From positions 2,046,001-2,110,000 of the forward strand of contig CM059621.1 of the NCBI GenBank assembly GCA_030435675.1: a stretch of 64,000 bases of DNA. Reading direction: 5' to 3'. The stretch is from Steinernema hermaphroditum (lineage: Eukaryota; Nematoda; Chromadorea; Rhabditida; Steinernematidae). Numbering within the stretch: position 1 is the stretch's first letter; every line of letters begins with the position of its first letter. The position numbers and the translations under genes were made by a program. Below the pieces are notes generated by a model, which had not been told where the DNA came from, did no database searches, and worked only from the letters and a program-made list of their open reading frames with translations. Shown here in pieces: positions 55,413 through 64,000 of the stretch.

Positions 55413-56714
55413 ATGAGTCCGCGTGTACTAATGCTTCTCGCTGCCCTGTTCGTTTCCACTCTGCTGCACGCCGCCGACAGCTACATCGACGGGCCACTGA
55501 CGGAGGACTTCCAATCGTGGCTGGAAGAGTACGTTTTCTCTTTTCGCATATTTCTGACAAATGTGAAGTTTAGGAATGGATACGGTCGATTTGGATTTGC
55601 GAGGAAGGAGTTTGGCCGGGAGGGAAGTTATGGAGGCCGAGTGATCCCGAATCAGCAAGTGAGAACGTTCATGCTGAGTGGCTTATTTGTGCCCATCGCT
55701 TTAGCCGGAAAATTACCCTGTAGTTTTCATTCACGGCAACGCGGATGGCGCTCTCTCGAACGGAACTAGATACGGCACTGGATGGACGAATAGCATCAAG
55801 GCATTTTTGGAGAATGGCTATTCGCCGACTGAACTTTACGCGACAACGTGGGGCAACCGCAGGGCGATTGATGCCTATGGAAAGTGAGTGCTTCGAGTGT
55901 GTGACCATTTGGAGTTGAAGTAATGTCCGTTTACGGAGAATTTTCGGTGTATTTTCTCAATTATTGCGCTGCTTTTAGTTCCAACACCTGTGCGACTCTG
56001 CTCTATCTACGCAAATTTCTCAAAGCCGTGCTGAAATACACCGAAGCCGCCAAGGTGAACATCATCGCGCATTCTATGGGTGTAACTCTTGCAAGAAGGA
56101 TCATCAGAGGAGGGATCCTAAATGCGACTGACGGTGGGTAATCTCTTCGTTCTGCCATCTATTCGCTCATTTAGGATTCTGCAACCTAGGAATGCCCTTA
56201 AACGACCGTATCAACACGTTCATTGGAATAGCAGGGGCTAACTACGGTCTTTGCACGTGCGGTGGTTTGGCACCGCAAAGAGCTCCTTTTTGCAACAAAA
56301 TGGTAACTAATCATTACGCATCTGCTGCAAAATGTCAATGTTTAGGACGGTTTCTGGCCGGGCGATTACTGCGGTCTCCAGTTCAGTTGCGTTACGAAAC
56401 ACGAAAGTTGTGCTCCTAACCAAATGTCTTATTCGAACGTTCTGAGCCGAATGAATGAGGATGGCTTCAAGGAAGCCGACAACGTATTTGCTTTGTGGAC
56501 GCTCAGTATGCACTCGATTTTTTCCCATTTATGGAATGAGTCTTTAGACGATGAGATGCTCGGCGAAGGCAATCTCGTATTCGGGCGACCAACGAGCCAT
56601 ATTCCATCAGCTGACGGGGAGAAGATTTACGAAAATTTGGCGCATATGGAAGTGAAGGACGACACAGCAGACGAGCAAGTTTTGCTCGTCACCAGTGGAC
56701 AGTTTCTTCAATGA
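55413..56714 (+). CDS. Secreted lipase, class 2 (LIPS-like)
   Basis: Exons 55413-55528, 55574-55658, 55705-55883, 55979-56133, 56175-56302, 56346-56505 and 56548-56714 (TGA) give 329 residues. Residues 1-21 are a signal peptide (MLLAALFVSTLLHAADS core). Family blocks: LTEDFQSWLEENGYGRFGF, SYGGR, PVVFIHGNADG (oxyanion-hole HG), NGYSPTELYATTWG, VNIIAHSMGVTLARR (nucleophile elbow AHSMG), a Cys-rich INTFIGIAGANYGLCTC, and GRPTSHIPSADGEKIY near the end where the family has its GRxTSxIPxxDG block. The last intron (42 nt) removes MHSIFSHLW..., which does not fit the family, leaving WTLNDEML. This is the alpha/beta-hydrolase lipase class 2 family (PF01674) expanded in nematodes as the lips genes. It is probably an extracellular or gut enzyme acting on acyl lipids. 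Introns are 41-95 nt. Confidence 0.9.
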
Positions 56715-57424
56715 ATATTAGCGTGTATTTTGCAGGACTTTTTCAGTATATTGTATCCTATATAATGATACTAAAACAGAACGGAAAAAACGAATCGAAC
56801 TTGTAGAAAGCGAAGAAAGGCCTTGTGAATTGCTGAAACAATCAATGTGTTGCAGCTCTCCAATTTGGGAAATAGAAGAACCGTGCACGTGCAAGAAATG
56901 TAAGCATCAATGGGTACGGTGGCTCATTCCAAGCAAGAACTCGTAATCTCTGTTTACCATGCCTTTGCATCACAGTTCATCATTTCTGGTCGAACAATGG
57001 GCAATCTCATGCATCCCATAGAACCGGTACCTTGATTTTTGGGTGCAAACCATAATCGGACGCTGAAAATACATAAATTTTTGATCAGGATTCCCCGATC
57101 GAAAATCGTCCAAGTGACATCATATGTGGGAACTTGGGGAATACACGTCTAAATTAAGATGCGGATTTCGTTTTCAGTTGATTCACTACGTCTTGGATAT
57201 CTTAAAATGACACTTCGCACAAAGGCAGTTTCCAGATATTGTTTCCTGATTTAGTGCCCGGATTATATGCATGATGTCATACACCCTGAGAACAAACGAT
57301 TATCAATTGACGATCTGTGGCGCCAAAAGGCATGGTCATTTTGTTTGGAAGTGACGGGATATTTGTGGCAAACACTGTGCAAGAGCTCTATAAAAAAGTG
57401 CATAACACAAAAGAGAGAACAATC
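56715..57424. other. Intergenic, no gene seen
   Basis: Between the lipase and the multicopper oxidase, same strand. No recognised element. Confidence 0.45.
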
Positions 57425-60400
57425 ATGTTCGTGTTGTTGTGCGCTACACTGCTACTGCTGAATGGCGCACAATGTTGGAAAAAATACGCCGAACCCTTGA
57501 CGATGGCTACTCCCAACGATGTGGGTTTCGGTAAAGCATTTTAGTGGTTAGTGGCTAGGTTTAGAAGGGGATCTACGAATTGGACATCATGTTGATGCAA
57601 CAGATGACGATGACTAGCACCAGCTCATCAGGTCAATCGTTTTTGGTCGATTATTATCCTTCTTTATGCAATTCGACGTGGTTCAAGAGGGATCCGAACA
57701 CTCGAAATGCCTGCGCTTCTGTTCTTGACATAACCGAGAAGGAGCTGGAAACTGTGGTCCTAGGAGATGGACTGCATCGACGTATTATTTTTGTGAATGG
57801 TCAGAGGTGGGGCTTCATTTTTTGCCTGTCAGACAGACTTTTTGTGTTAAAGGCTTTTTGTGTTAAATTCTAGTAGTTTCCAAGAAACAGACCTTAGGAC
57901 GCAGAATATGTTTTACCATCGATCCTGACACGATTTGTCCGGCGGGGCACAATTTGTGCAATATTTTCATTCTTTTTGGCCGAAATAGGTGATGACCAGG
58001 TCCGCGCTTAGCATCATTTTACTCAGCAGCTTCTGGCGCGTCGAATGAGCCCAGGCTCGCCTAGATTGGATAAGTGCGCAGAAAACGCGGGAACTACGGT
58101 CGTGTCTATCATGTAATTCGTGTCGGGACCGGGAGGCCGACAATTAGACAGTAAAACTTTGTGGATGCTATGGCCTGTTTCTTGAAAACTACTGGGTTTT
58201 TTGGAAAACTGATTTCAGCATGATGTTGGGCAACCTCTAAAAGAAGTGAATGATAGGTATCGGAACAAACGGAGAATTCTGCTGAGCTCTGGAAGGCAAA
58301 CTTTGCACGACGTTTTTTTCGTCTATTTTTGGGTGTTTCTTGGAAACTACTGGGATTTTTGAAAACCAACTTCGCCACCGTGCTCAGCGACCCCGAAAAC
58401 TGGGGTACACAAAAAAAACCTTTTTTTCACTCCTAAGTGCTACGCACTTCTACGCGAAAAAGTACATTTCGTCTCCGTACGGAATCAACCACACAACCTC
58501 CTAACTCCAACAATAGGCATGCTTTATGAAGTTCACTCGAAAATAACAATCAATAGTGGGTGAAACAACACAAGATCGATGAATCAACAGGAGATCGATC
58601 AAATGGCAACCAGACAATTCGGACATAACAAACAAACAGCAGAGGGCCAGAAATCAAACAAAGGCAAAAGTATATGGCAACAAGTCAACAGGAAAGCGAC
58701 CAGCGTATCACAGGTGGTTGAATACAGAAGACGCCGTCGGCACTGTTGCGGGTGACACTTCCACGTAAGCATCTAGAGTTCCTTGGCGCTTCCAACGGCC
58801 AAATCTCATCACTTCATCAATCGGGGCGCCGTTGGCAATGGCTGCTGTCGCTGAACCGCCACGGAATCCATGTAACGTCAGGTTCTTCCGTAAACCGAGC
58901 GATGAGCTGATTCGCATGAGTTCTTTTCGGGCCACGTCGTAAGTCATGGGGTCTTCTGGTTTGCGAAGGCTCGGGAACACAAACGGCGACTGCGGACTAA
59001 CTGCCAGCCATCCATGAAGAAGTTGTACGGCACAGAACGGAGAAGAGGACTTCTGGATTGGCACGGTCTTGGGACTACCTTCCTTGTTCGTCTTGTCTTT
59101 GATAACCGTGATTTCCATTCCTGCGCTTGAAAACCTCACGTGCTCTTTCTGGAGGCGTAGTCCTTCGGACGGGCGGAGACACGCTGCGTACAGGGTCGCT
59201 AATAGAGCCACAATGCGAAGATCCTTGGCCTCCGCCGACTTCCATCCTGCAATTCGGCGCATCTCCTCACTGGAAACCTTTAAACGATGCACGGGAGGCG
59301 CCGCTGATCGTCGAACTCCTTCCAGGAACGAGTTAATCCAGACGGATCCGGCCGGGTTGTGGCCACGCACAAACTTGAACCACCATTTGAGAGCAGACGA
59401 TGCGGCCTGAACGACGGAAAGAGAGCCAGATTGGTTTAGCAAGAATCCTAGATACGCCAGAATCTCGGCTTCGGACGGCGGGGCGTTGGGTCGCTCTCTC
59501 CACTTGTGAAACTTGAAAACTGCCGCCTTGTAACGCACCATAGTGGACAGCTCCCGGGAGGCTTCGAGCGACGTCAGCAGACATTTGACAACTTCGGGGG
59601 TCACGAAGGGGCCGACCGCTTTGCTGATCTCGTCGAACGGGCCTAAACATTGCTTATAGCCCATACATTAACTAGGGATGGGACGTGGGGGGAACTAACT
59701 GAAAAAGAGTAATTTCCCAGTATTAAGAGTGAACTTAGAAGCAAGATAAAGAAATTCGCCGTCGGTTTTCGTTGCTACCCAGCGCGAAAACCGAACCTAC
59801 TACATTTCCTACTTGCTGATACTCAGCAAGTTCCCGCTACAAGACCCAGGTTGATTCTGACTACTACGACGAAATAGCCATTTCCATGACCGGGTCCCTT
59901 TAATCTTTTAGCCCGGCTTCTCCCTACATGGTACCTTACAACGCAAAGGTTCTAATCCGTCTGAACAACATGCAAGACATTGCCCAGACGACTCTCCACG
60001 TCCATGGAGTGGAGAAACAAGGCAGATGGTTTTTCGACGGTGTTCCATATGTTCAACAATGTCCCGTGGGAGCGATGACCACGTTCGCCTACAGTTTCAT
60101 CGCCGACACAGCTGGCACCCACTGGCTACATGGTCACTTCTACGATGACCGTTCCAATGGATTTCTGGGCGCGTTTATTGTGATGGATACGAATGAAAGT
60201 TCTACTATGGCTGAATACGCAGCTTTGATTCAGGAGCATACTGCCCTGCCTATAAACGAGGCTGTGTACGCCGATCTGCACGGAAATAGGAAATGGACGT
60301 ATGGACTTGATGGCGTGGAGAGATACGAATGCTACCATTGCCGTCGAAATTATGATGGCGCGCAAACCGGTAGCTGCATAGCTATTCAGTCTATTACTAT

Positions 60401-62302
60401 CAATGGAAAGGGTTGGCATAACCAAGCCGAAATCGAAGCGATTCCATGCTGTTTACCCCTCGAAACGTACCGTATACATCCGGGAGAAACCATAAGATTA
60501 CGGCTCATAAATGGCGGCATTTTCAGCGGAATTATGGTGTCGTTAGGCGGACATCAGTTCACGGTTGTCTCTGCCGACGGAGGGGACATCAAACCAAAGA
60601 AGGTAGCTTATTTGTCTCTAGCTCGTTCCATCCTAAACACTTAGGTTGACATGATCATTATGTACCCTGGAGAACGGTTCGATGTTCTCATAAGCGGTTT
60701 GTCAAACCCACTCTTTAAAAAGTACTATTTCGTCTTTGAAACGCTTGATCATACGCAGGACGATGGCACAACGGTGCTGCCCATTTTCGGACTGGCTGTA
60801 CTGGAGTACCAGGATGTAACAAACGGAGAAATCTGCACAGGTCTTCAACACTTTTTTTTGTTTTGAAATCCGATTTTTCAGCCGATTTTCTACATAGTGG
60901 ATGCACAGCGCAGAATCCTTGTACTGTGCTGAATTGCCCATTTCAAGCATTTCCACCGAATATGTATTACACATGTGTTGGTGCTGTGGACCTTGAATCT
61001 TCGGTCCCAGTTGAGGATCATGAAGTGATAGAAGCCAAGCACTTCATGGAACACTTCCAGGTAACCTATAATTAAGATACTGGAAACACCCACTGCATAA
61101 ATGCCCCATTGAGCATGAGGAAAATACCCACACAAAATAAGGAACCCTAGGGGAACCGAACCTCACACTGCCAGCTTACAAATGGAGAACGTTCGCAATG
61201 CGCCACTCAGACAGCTGAGATGTTGGCACTCTACTGCCACTATAGTACCTCTGGGATTCTAGGCATTGCGTTTCTTTATAGTTTTTGAGTCATTTTTAGC
61301 CTCTTTTCTAATCAGCTTGGTTTCCCGAAACTTTACAGTTTTCGGCGACCTTCAACCACTCTTACCGCCCACAGGGCTATGGTGTCTCCATCCAAAAGAC
61401 CGTTTACCACCGGTAGGCTACTGGTGTCTTTCCGCTCGTAGGGCTACTTGGCTTTTAGTGCCTAAACGGGGCGAATTCGCGCGCAGCCGCATTTACACTA
61501 GATAAAAGAAGGCACAACTGTACTTAAGGAGATATTTTACAATATGGCCGACGAAGGTGGCTACGACTACGCCATGCCAAATGGCTTTGTATACAATCAT
61601 ATGGACAACTTGTCTGCAATATCTACACCATGTGACCCCAACTGCAAAACAGCCGATGACAAATGTGCGTGTTTCACTCTGAAACAGATCAATCTCAACG
61701 ACATCGTGCAGGTGGGGCGTTGCCTTTATCCAAAGAGCTTCCTATGACTATCACAGCTTACAATCTACAACCGTCTTCCAAGACTGGTTACATCCTCACC
61801 TCACCCATTTCACACACATGGAACACGATTTTATGTCATGAAAGTTGGTTTCCCTCAATACAACTCAACTGGACAAATTATTGGATTGAATCAGGATCTA
61901 GATTGTTCCGCCGATATCGTATTCTATATGATTAAAAGCTCTGAATTTAATAGGTATTTAGGAACACTGTAATACTGTGACATGGACAAACCATTCCTGG
62001 GCCAATGGAAATGTTGACGGCTTTATGAAGCAGCCATGTCTAAAAGATACAGTTCTTGTGCCTTCCGGAGGATATGTGGTCTTAAGGTAAACAAAATGTT
62101 AACAGTGCTCCGTTCTGTAATGACGGAATTTAGATTCCGAGCGGTTAACCCTGGATTATGGGTACACCATTGTCACAATCTATTTCACGAAGTCGGTGGG
62201 ATGATGTACGCTGTAATGATCGGAAACATGTCCGAGATTCCTCCACCACCGGAAGGATTTCCCAGTAGCTGCGGCAGTTATAATCCACCAGATTTTGAGT
62301 GA
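57425..62302 (+). CDS. Multicopper oxidase (laccase/ascorbate-oxidase type), secreted
   Basis: Nine exons: 57425-57520, 57565-57806, 59912-60602, 60645-60840, 60882-61060, 61529-61711, 61757-61918, 61962-62086 and 62134-62302 (TGA), 680 residues. Signal peptide MFVLLCATLLLLNGAQC. Copper sites are complete: HVHG (residues 142-145) and HWLHGH (183-188) in cupredoxin 1; HPFHTHG (545-551) and HHCHNLFHEVGGMM (636-649) in cupredoxin 3, giving the type 1 Cys638 with axial Met648. The central domain contains YPGERFDVLISG and NPCTVLNCPFQAFPP. The enzyme should couple one-electron oxidation of phenols, amines or metal ions to reduction of oxygen to water, outside the cell or in a secretory compartment. 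It looks like the nematode group including C. elegans F21D5.3. Intron 2 is 2,105 bp and contains a tyrosine-recombinase ORF on the other strand; intron 5 (468 bp) contains a SINE. Both insertions leave the exons intact. Confidence 0.9.
57807..59911 (-). mobile_element. Probable YR (Crypton/DIRS-like) element in an oxidase intron
   Basis: This intron is about 45 times longer than its neighbours and is filled mainly by a minus-strand recombinase gene (58708-59664) and its flanks. The stretch TTCTTGGAAACTACTGGG near 58328 is repeated directly near 58181 (CTTGAAAACTACTGGG) and occurs inverted near 57872 (AGTAGTTTCCAAGAAAC), which may be remnants of element ends. No reverse transcriptase, gag or zinc-finger frame is visible. 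Exact boundaries are unknown, so the whole intron is given. Confidence 0.55.
58708..59664 (-). CDS. Tyrosine recombinase, apparently intact
   Basis: A single open frame of 318 codons with no stop or shift. Residues about 15-130 form an all-alpha core-binding domain (VRYKAAVFKFHKWRERP, EILAYLGFLLNQSG). The catalytic domain follows: first Arg in LYAACLRPSEGLRLQ, Lys-rich turn VIKDKTNKEG, then LTLHGFRGGSATAAIANG (H-x-x-R box), FGRWKRQGTLDAYVEV with Trp in the second His position and Tyr as the nucleophile. So R, H, R, H/W and Y are all present. Eukaryotic enzymes with this HGFR/HSFR box occur in Crypton, DIRS, Ngaro and PAT transposons. Without a reverse transcriptase this looks like a Crypton or a YR-only derivative. 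The reaction would be integration or excision by a covalent 3'-phosphotyrosine. GC content is higher than the flanking intron. It may be a recent insertion or a retained gene. Confidence 0.82.
   Translation of the reverse strand: MGYKQCLGPFDEISKAVGPFVTPEVVKCLLTSLEASRELSTMVRYKAAVFKFHKWRERPNAPPSEAEILAYLGFLLNQSGSLSVVQAASSALKWWFKFVRGHNPAGSVWINSFLEGVRRSAAPPVHRLKVSSEEMRRIAGWKSAEAKDLRIVALLATLYAACLRPSEGLRLQKEHVRFSSAGMEITVIKDKTNKEGSPKTVPIQKSSSPFCAVQLLHGWLAVSPQSPFVFPSLRKPEDPMTYDVARKELMRISSSLGLRKNLTLHGFRGGSATAAIANGAPIDEVMRFGRWKRQGTLDAYVEVSPATVPTASSVFNHL
61112..61240 (-). repeat. tRNA-derived SINE family 1, copy 2, inside an intron
   Basis: On the minus strand AGTGGCGCATTGCGAAC (A-box region) and GGTTCGGTTCCCC (B box), aligned with 46867-46990. 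It lies in intron 5 of the multicopper oxidase. Confidence 0.65.
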
Positions 62303-63149
62303 AAAGTGCTGGATTGCTTTCGACTTGACGTGACTTTATTTTATGAATCACAGGCATTACGGAAAAGGAATGATACGGAGTAGCAGAAAAGTAGAGGATG
62401 CCTCTAGCTGCCGGTATTATCCCTGGCATGATCGGTTTGTATGTGCTTCAAAGGGATGGGTCCTCTGCCCCAAAAGGAGGTGGTGTCCTCAGAGCGACCT
62501 TGAAGGTGACTTAGATGATGGTAGAGAAGCAGTCGACGGTGAAGCAGAGGTTCGCCAGGGCGGCCACCTGAAAAGGACTAGAAGGAGGGCCTTGGTGCAA
62601 ACGACCAGTTGCGCGAGCTTCAGAAGTTCTCTTTCTCAAGGAAACTCACGCGGACGGGCAGCCCTTCATCTCCGAAGCACAAATGGTCCACTGGAGGGGC
62701 GAGTAGCTTAAGGTACTTGTAAGTATTCCCTTTCGCCTGCCATCTATTCAGTTATTGTCTGTCCAGATGTTCATTGTCAGCTGCCATTTTGGTCTTTTTC
62801 TTTCCTGATAACAACATCTCAACTACTTCCTTGTTCTCCTTTCGCAGGTTATTTTTGGATAGTCTAGTTAGCTAGTTGTATTTAGAAAGCTGTATGATAG
62901 ATTTTCCATTCCAAGGCAATCCGATTCTTTAGTGAAATACTGTAAAGAAGCTATCAATGCACTTTTGTACCCCGGCAATCGTGTCTTAACCACTGAAGCC
63001 AGCTGCTTATATGTGAACCACGATTCCACCCTATTTTCACGGGTCGCATTGTCCTCTAGGCACGTTAATTGAACATCTGTTCTTTTGATCACGTTTTGAC
63101 CTAAGATGATATTTTCGGACTCTACGGTTTTTCAATTTTACGAATTTAT
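62303..63149. other. Intergenic, no gene seen
   Basis: A frame at 62343-62711 is rich in Arg and Cys without a known pattern. A second frame at 62398 reads MPLAAGIIPGMIGLYVLQRD, a possible TM helix, but ends after 38 codons. Neither is supported. Confidence 0.35.
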
Positions 63150-63496
63150 TTACGAAATCTAACATATTACATGTTGTCGCACCCCAAATCTAACCAACGC
63201 TGCTTGGCTTCTTCTTGTCCTCGGTGTCGCCATCGTTTGCTGCATAGTTTTTTCGTGAACTCATCACTCCATCGGGTCCTCGGTCTTCCGAGAGGCCTCT
63301 TCACGGGAGGGCGCCATTCCTCTAGTCGGCTTGACCATTTTTCCGGGCTTCCGTTCGCCATCTTCCAGGCGAAGTTCCATTTTCTTCTTCTTGCAGCTTC
63401 ATCGATGTCCTTCACCTTGGTCACGCCGCGGAGCCACTTGTTCGTTCTCCAGTCTAGCAGACGGACTCCGACCATTCGCCTCTCCATCCGTCGTTG
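63150..63496 (-). mobile_element. RTE-type LINE 3' fragment, copy 2
   Basis: The minus strand keeps one open frame of 106 codons: MERRMVGVRLLDWRTNKWL, then VTKVKDIDEAARRRKWN, PEKWSSRLEEWRPPVKRP, LGRPRTRWSDEF and RWLDLGCDNM. It is better preserved than copy 1 at 45112-45455. It starts at the same point of the parent element. Confidence 0.78.
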
Positions 63497-63797
63497 AGCG
63501 GTTACGGTTTTCAGTTTCAGTTTCTTTCTTTTTTCAGTTTTTCATAAGTCTTTCTTTCCATCAAAGACGATACAGTTCTTTATTCATAAAGGGGTCACGA
63601 CTATTAACATCTGTAGCCTACCCGTCAATCCTATTCTTAATCCTATTCTGAAACCAGCTGCTGTTATGTAAACCACGATTCTGCCCTGTTTTAACGTTTC
63701 ACACTGTTGTCTGGGCACAAATATGTTAATTGAACATCTGTTGTTTTGATCACGTTTTGATGTAAGGTGACCTATCTTTCATTCATATTTTTCATTC
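63497..63797. other. Intergenic before the last receptor
   Basis: T-rich; no element recognised. TGTAAACCACGATTCTGCCC and the following 90 bp resemble 63016-63115, a short direct duplication. Confidence 0.4.
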
Positions 63798-64000
63798 ATG
63801 TCTGGTCCTTATGAAATTCTCTACAATCGTTCTCTTGATGTCAGCGCTACTATTCACATTCCCGTAAAACTTTTTGTTATTCTGGTTATGGTTCGTCACA
63901 CGCCAGCGGATATGCGCTCGATGTCGATGTTTCTTCTTAACGGGATGCTATGGAACCTAGGCGCTAACCTCATCTTCACCTTTGTTCACTTGTATCCCAT
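63798..64000 (+). CDS. Srh/Sri-like chemoreceptor, 5' part, cut by window end
   Basis: ATG at 63798 opens MSGPYEILYNRSLDVSATIH, continuing IPVKLFVILVMVRHTPADM, then FLLNGMLWNLGANLIF and FVHLYP at the window edge. This matches the receptor at 44002 (LYNRLLDLSFYIHLPIKLF, RHSPKQM, SMTWNLLANAAIG) position by position, so it is a paralogue on the same strand. TM1 and most of TM2 are seen; no intron interrupts them. The remainder lies outside the window. Confidence 0.8.
   Translation, partial: MSGPYEILYNRSLDVSATIHIPVKLFVILVMVRHTPADMRSMSMFLLNGMLWNLGANLIFTFVHLYP

Noticed and set aside
62343..62711. Gene downstream of the multicopper oxidase
   Set aside because: Arg/Cys-rich frame without family pattern; an overlapping frame has one possible TM helix but stops after 38 codons.
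1..64000. CRISPR arrays, operons with Shine-Dalgarno sites, bacterial terminators
   Set aside because: The sequence is nuclear DNA of a nematode; no regularly spaced short repeats were seen and such features are not expected.

Overview
The window is nuclear DNA of a nematode. The evidence is a transthyretin-like secreted protein, nematode-specific seven-transmembrane chemoreceptors of several families (Srt, Srx, Srsx, Srh/Sri-like, Srv/Srg-like), a LIPS-type lipase, and genes cut by very short introns (mostly 40-50 nt). The 3' splice sites are loose (ctatag, attaag, cataag, ctccag as well as tttcag), which argues against Caenorhabditis. The species cannot be named from the sequence. All exon models were made by hand from reading frame, splice sites and protein similarity recalled from family knowledge; no search was run.

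Layout. 1-5 kb: a four-TM membrane protein and a transthyretin-like gene. 5.1-7.3 kb: a long palindromic Tc1/mariner-type element lying between inverted minisatellites. 7.6-18 kb: a cluster of five genes for secreted proteins that share a 7-codon first exon and a small cysteine module but differ completely in the region between (His/Thr/Pro repeat, short helical, none, giant Ser/Thr mucin, acidic Gly/Asp/Asn). 18.9-27.3 kb: Srt, Srh/Sri-like and Srsx chemoreceptors and a peptide-type class A GPCR. 27.3-38.5 kb: gene-poor, repeat-rich DNA with tRNA-like SINEs, two near-identical mariner copies carrying the same broken transposase, a Tc1 foldback remnant and nested hAT-type MITEs. 38.9-48.7 kb: two paralogous Srx-like receptors, an intronless Srh/Sri-like receptor, an expansin/RlpA-like double-psi beta-barrel protein, and an Srv/Srg-like receptor. 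48.7-52.7 kb: repeats, including a hAT MITE with a perfect 8-bp target duplication. 52.7-62.3 kb: eIF4A, a secreted lipase, and a multicopper oxidase whose second intron holds an apparently intact tyrosine-recombinase ORF on the opposite strand. The last 200 bp begin another Srh/Sri-like receptor, cut by the window edge.

How the genes fit together. Apart from eIF4A, most genes face the environment: chemosensory receptors, secreted mucin-like and cysteine-module proteins, secreted lipase and oxidase, and a cell-wall-loosening-type protein. Several secreted-protein genes have a TATA-like box about 20-60 bp before the ATG. The strongest candidates for undescribed biology are the five-gene secreted cluster with its exon-encoded module, the expansin-like gene (possible horizontal transfer) and the intact YR element inside the oxidase gene.
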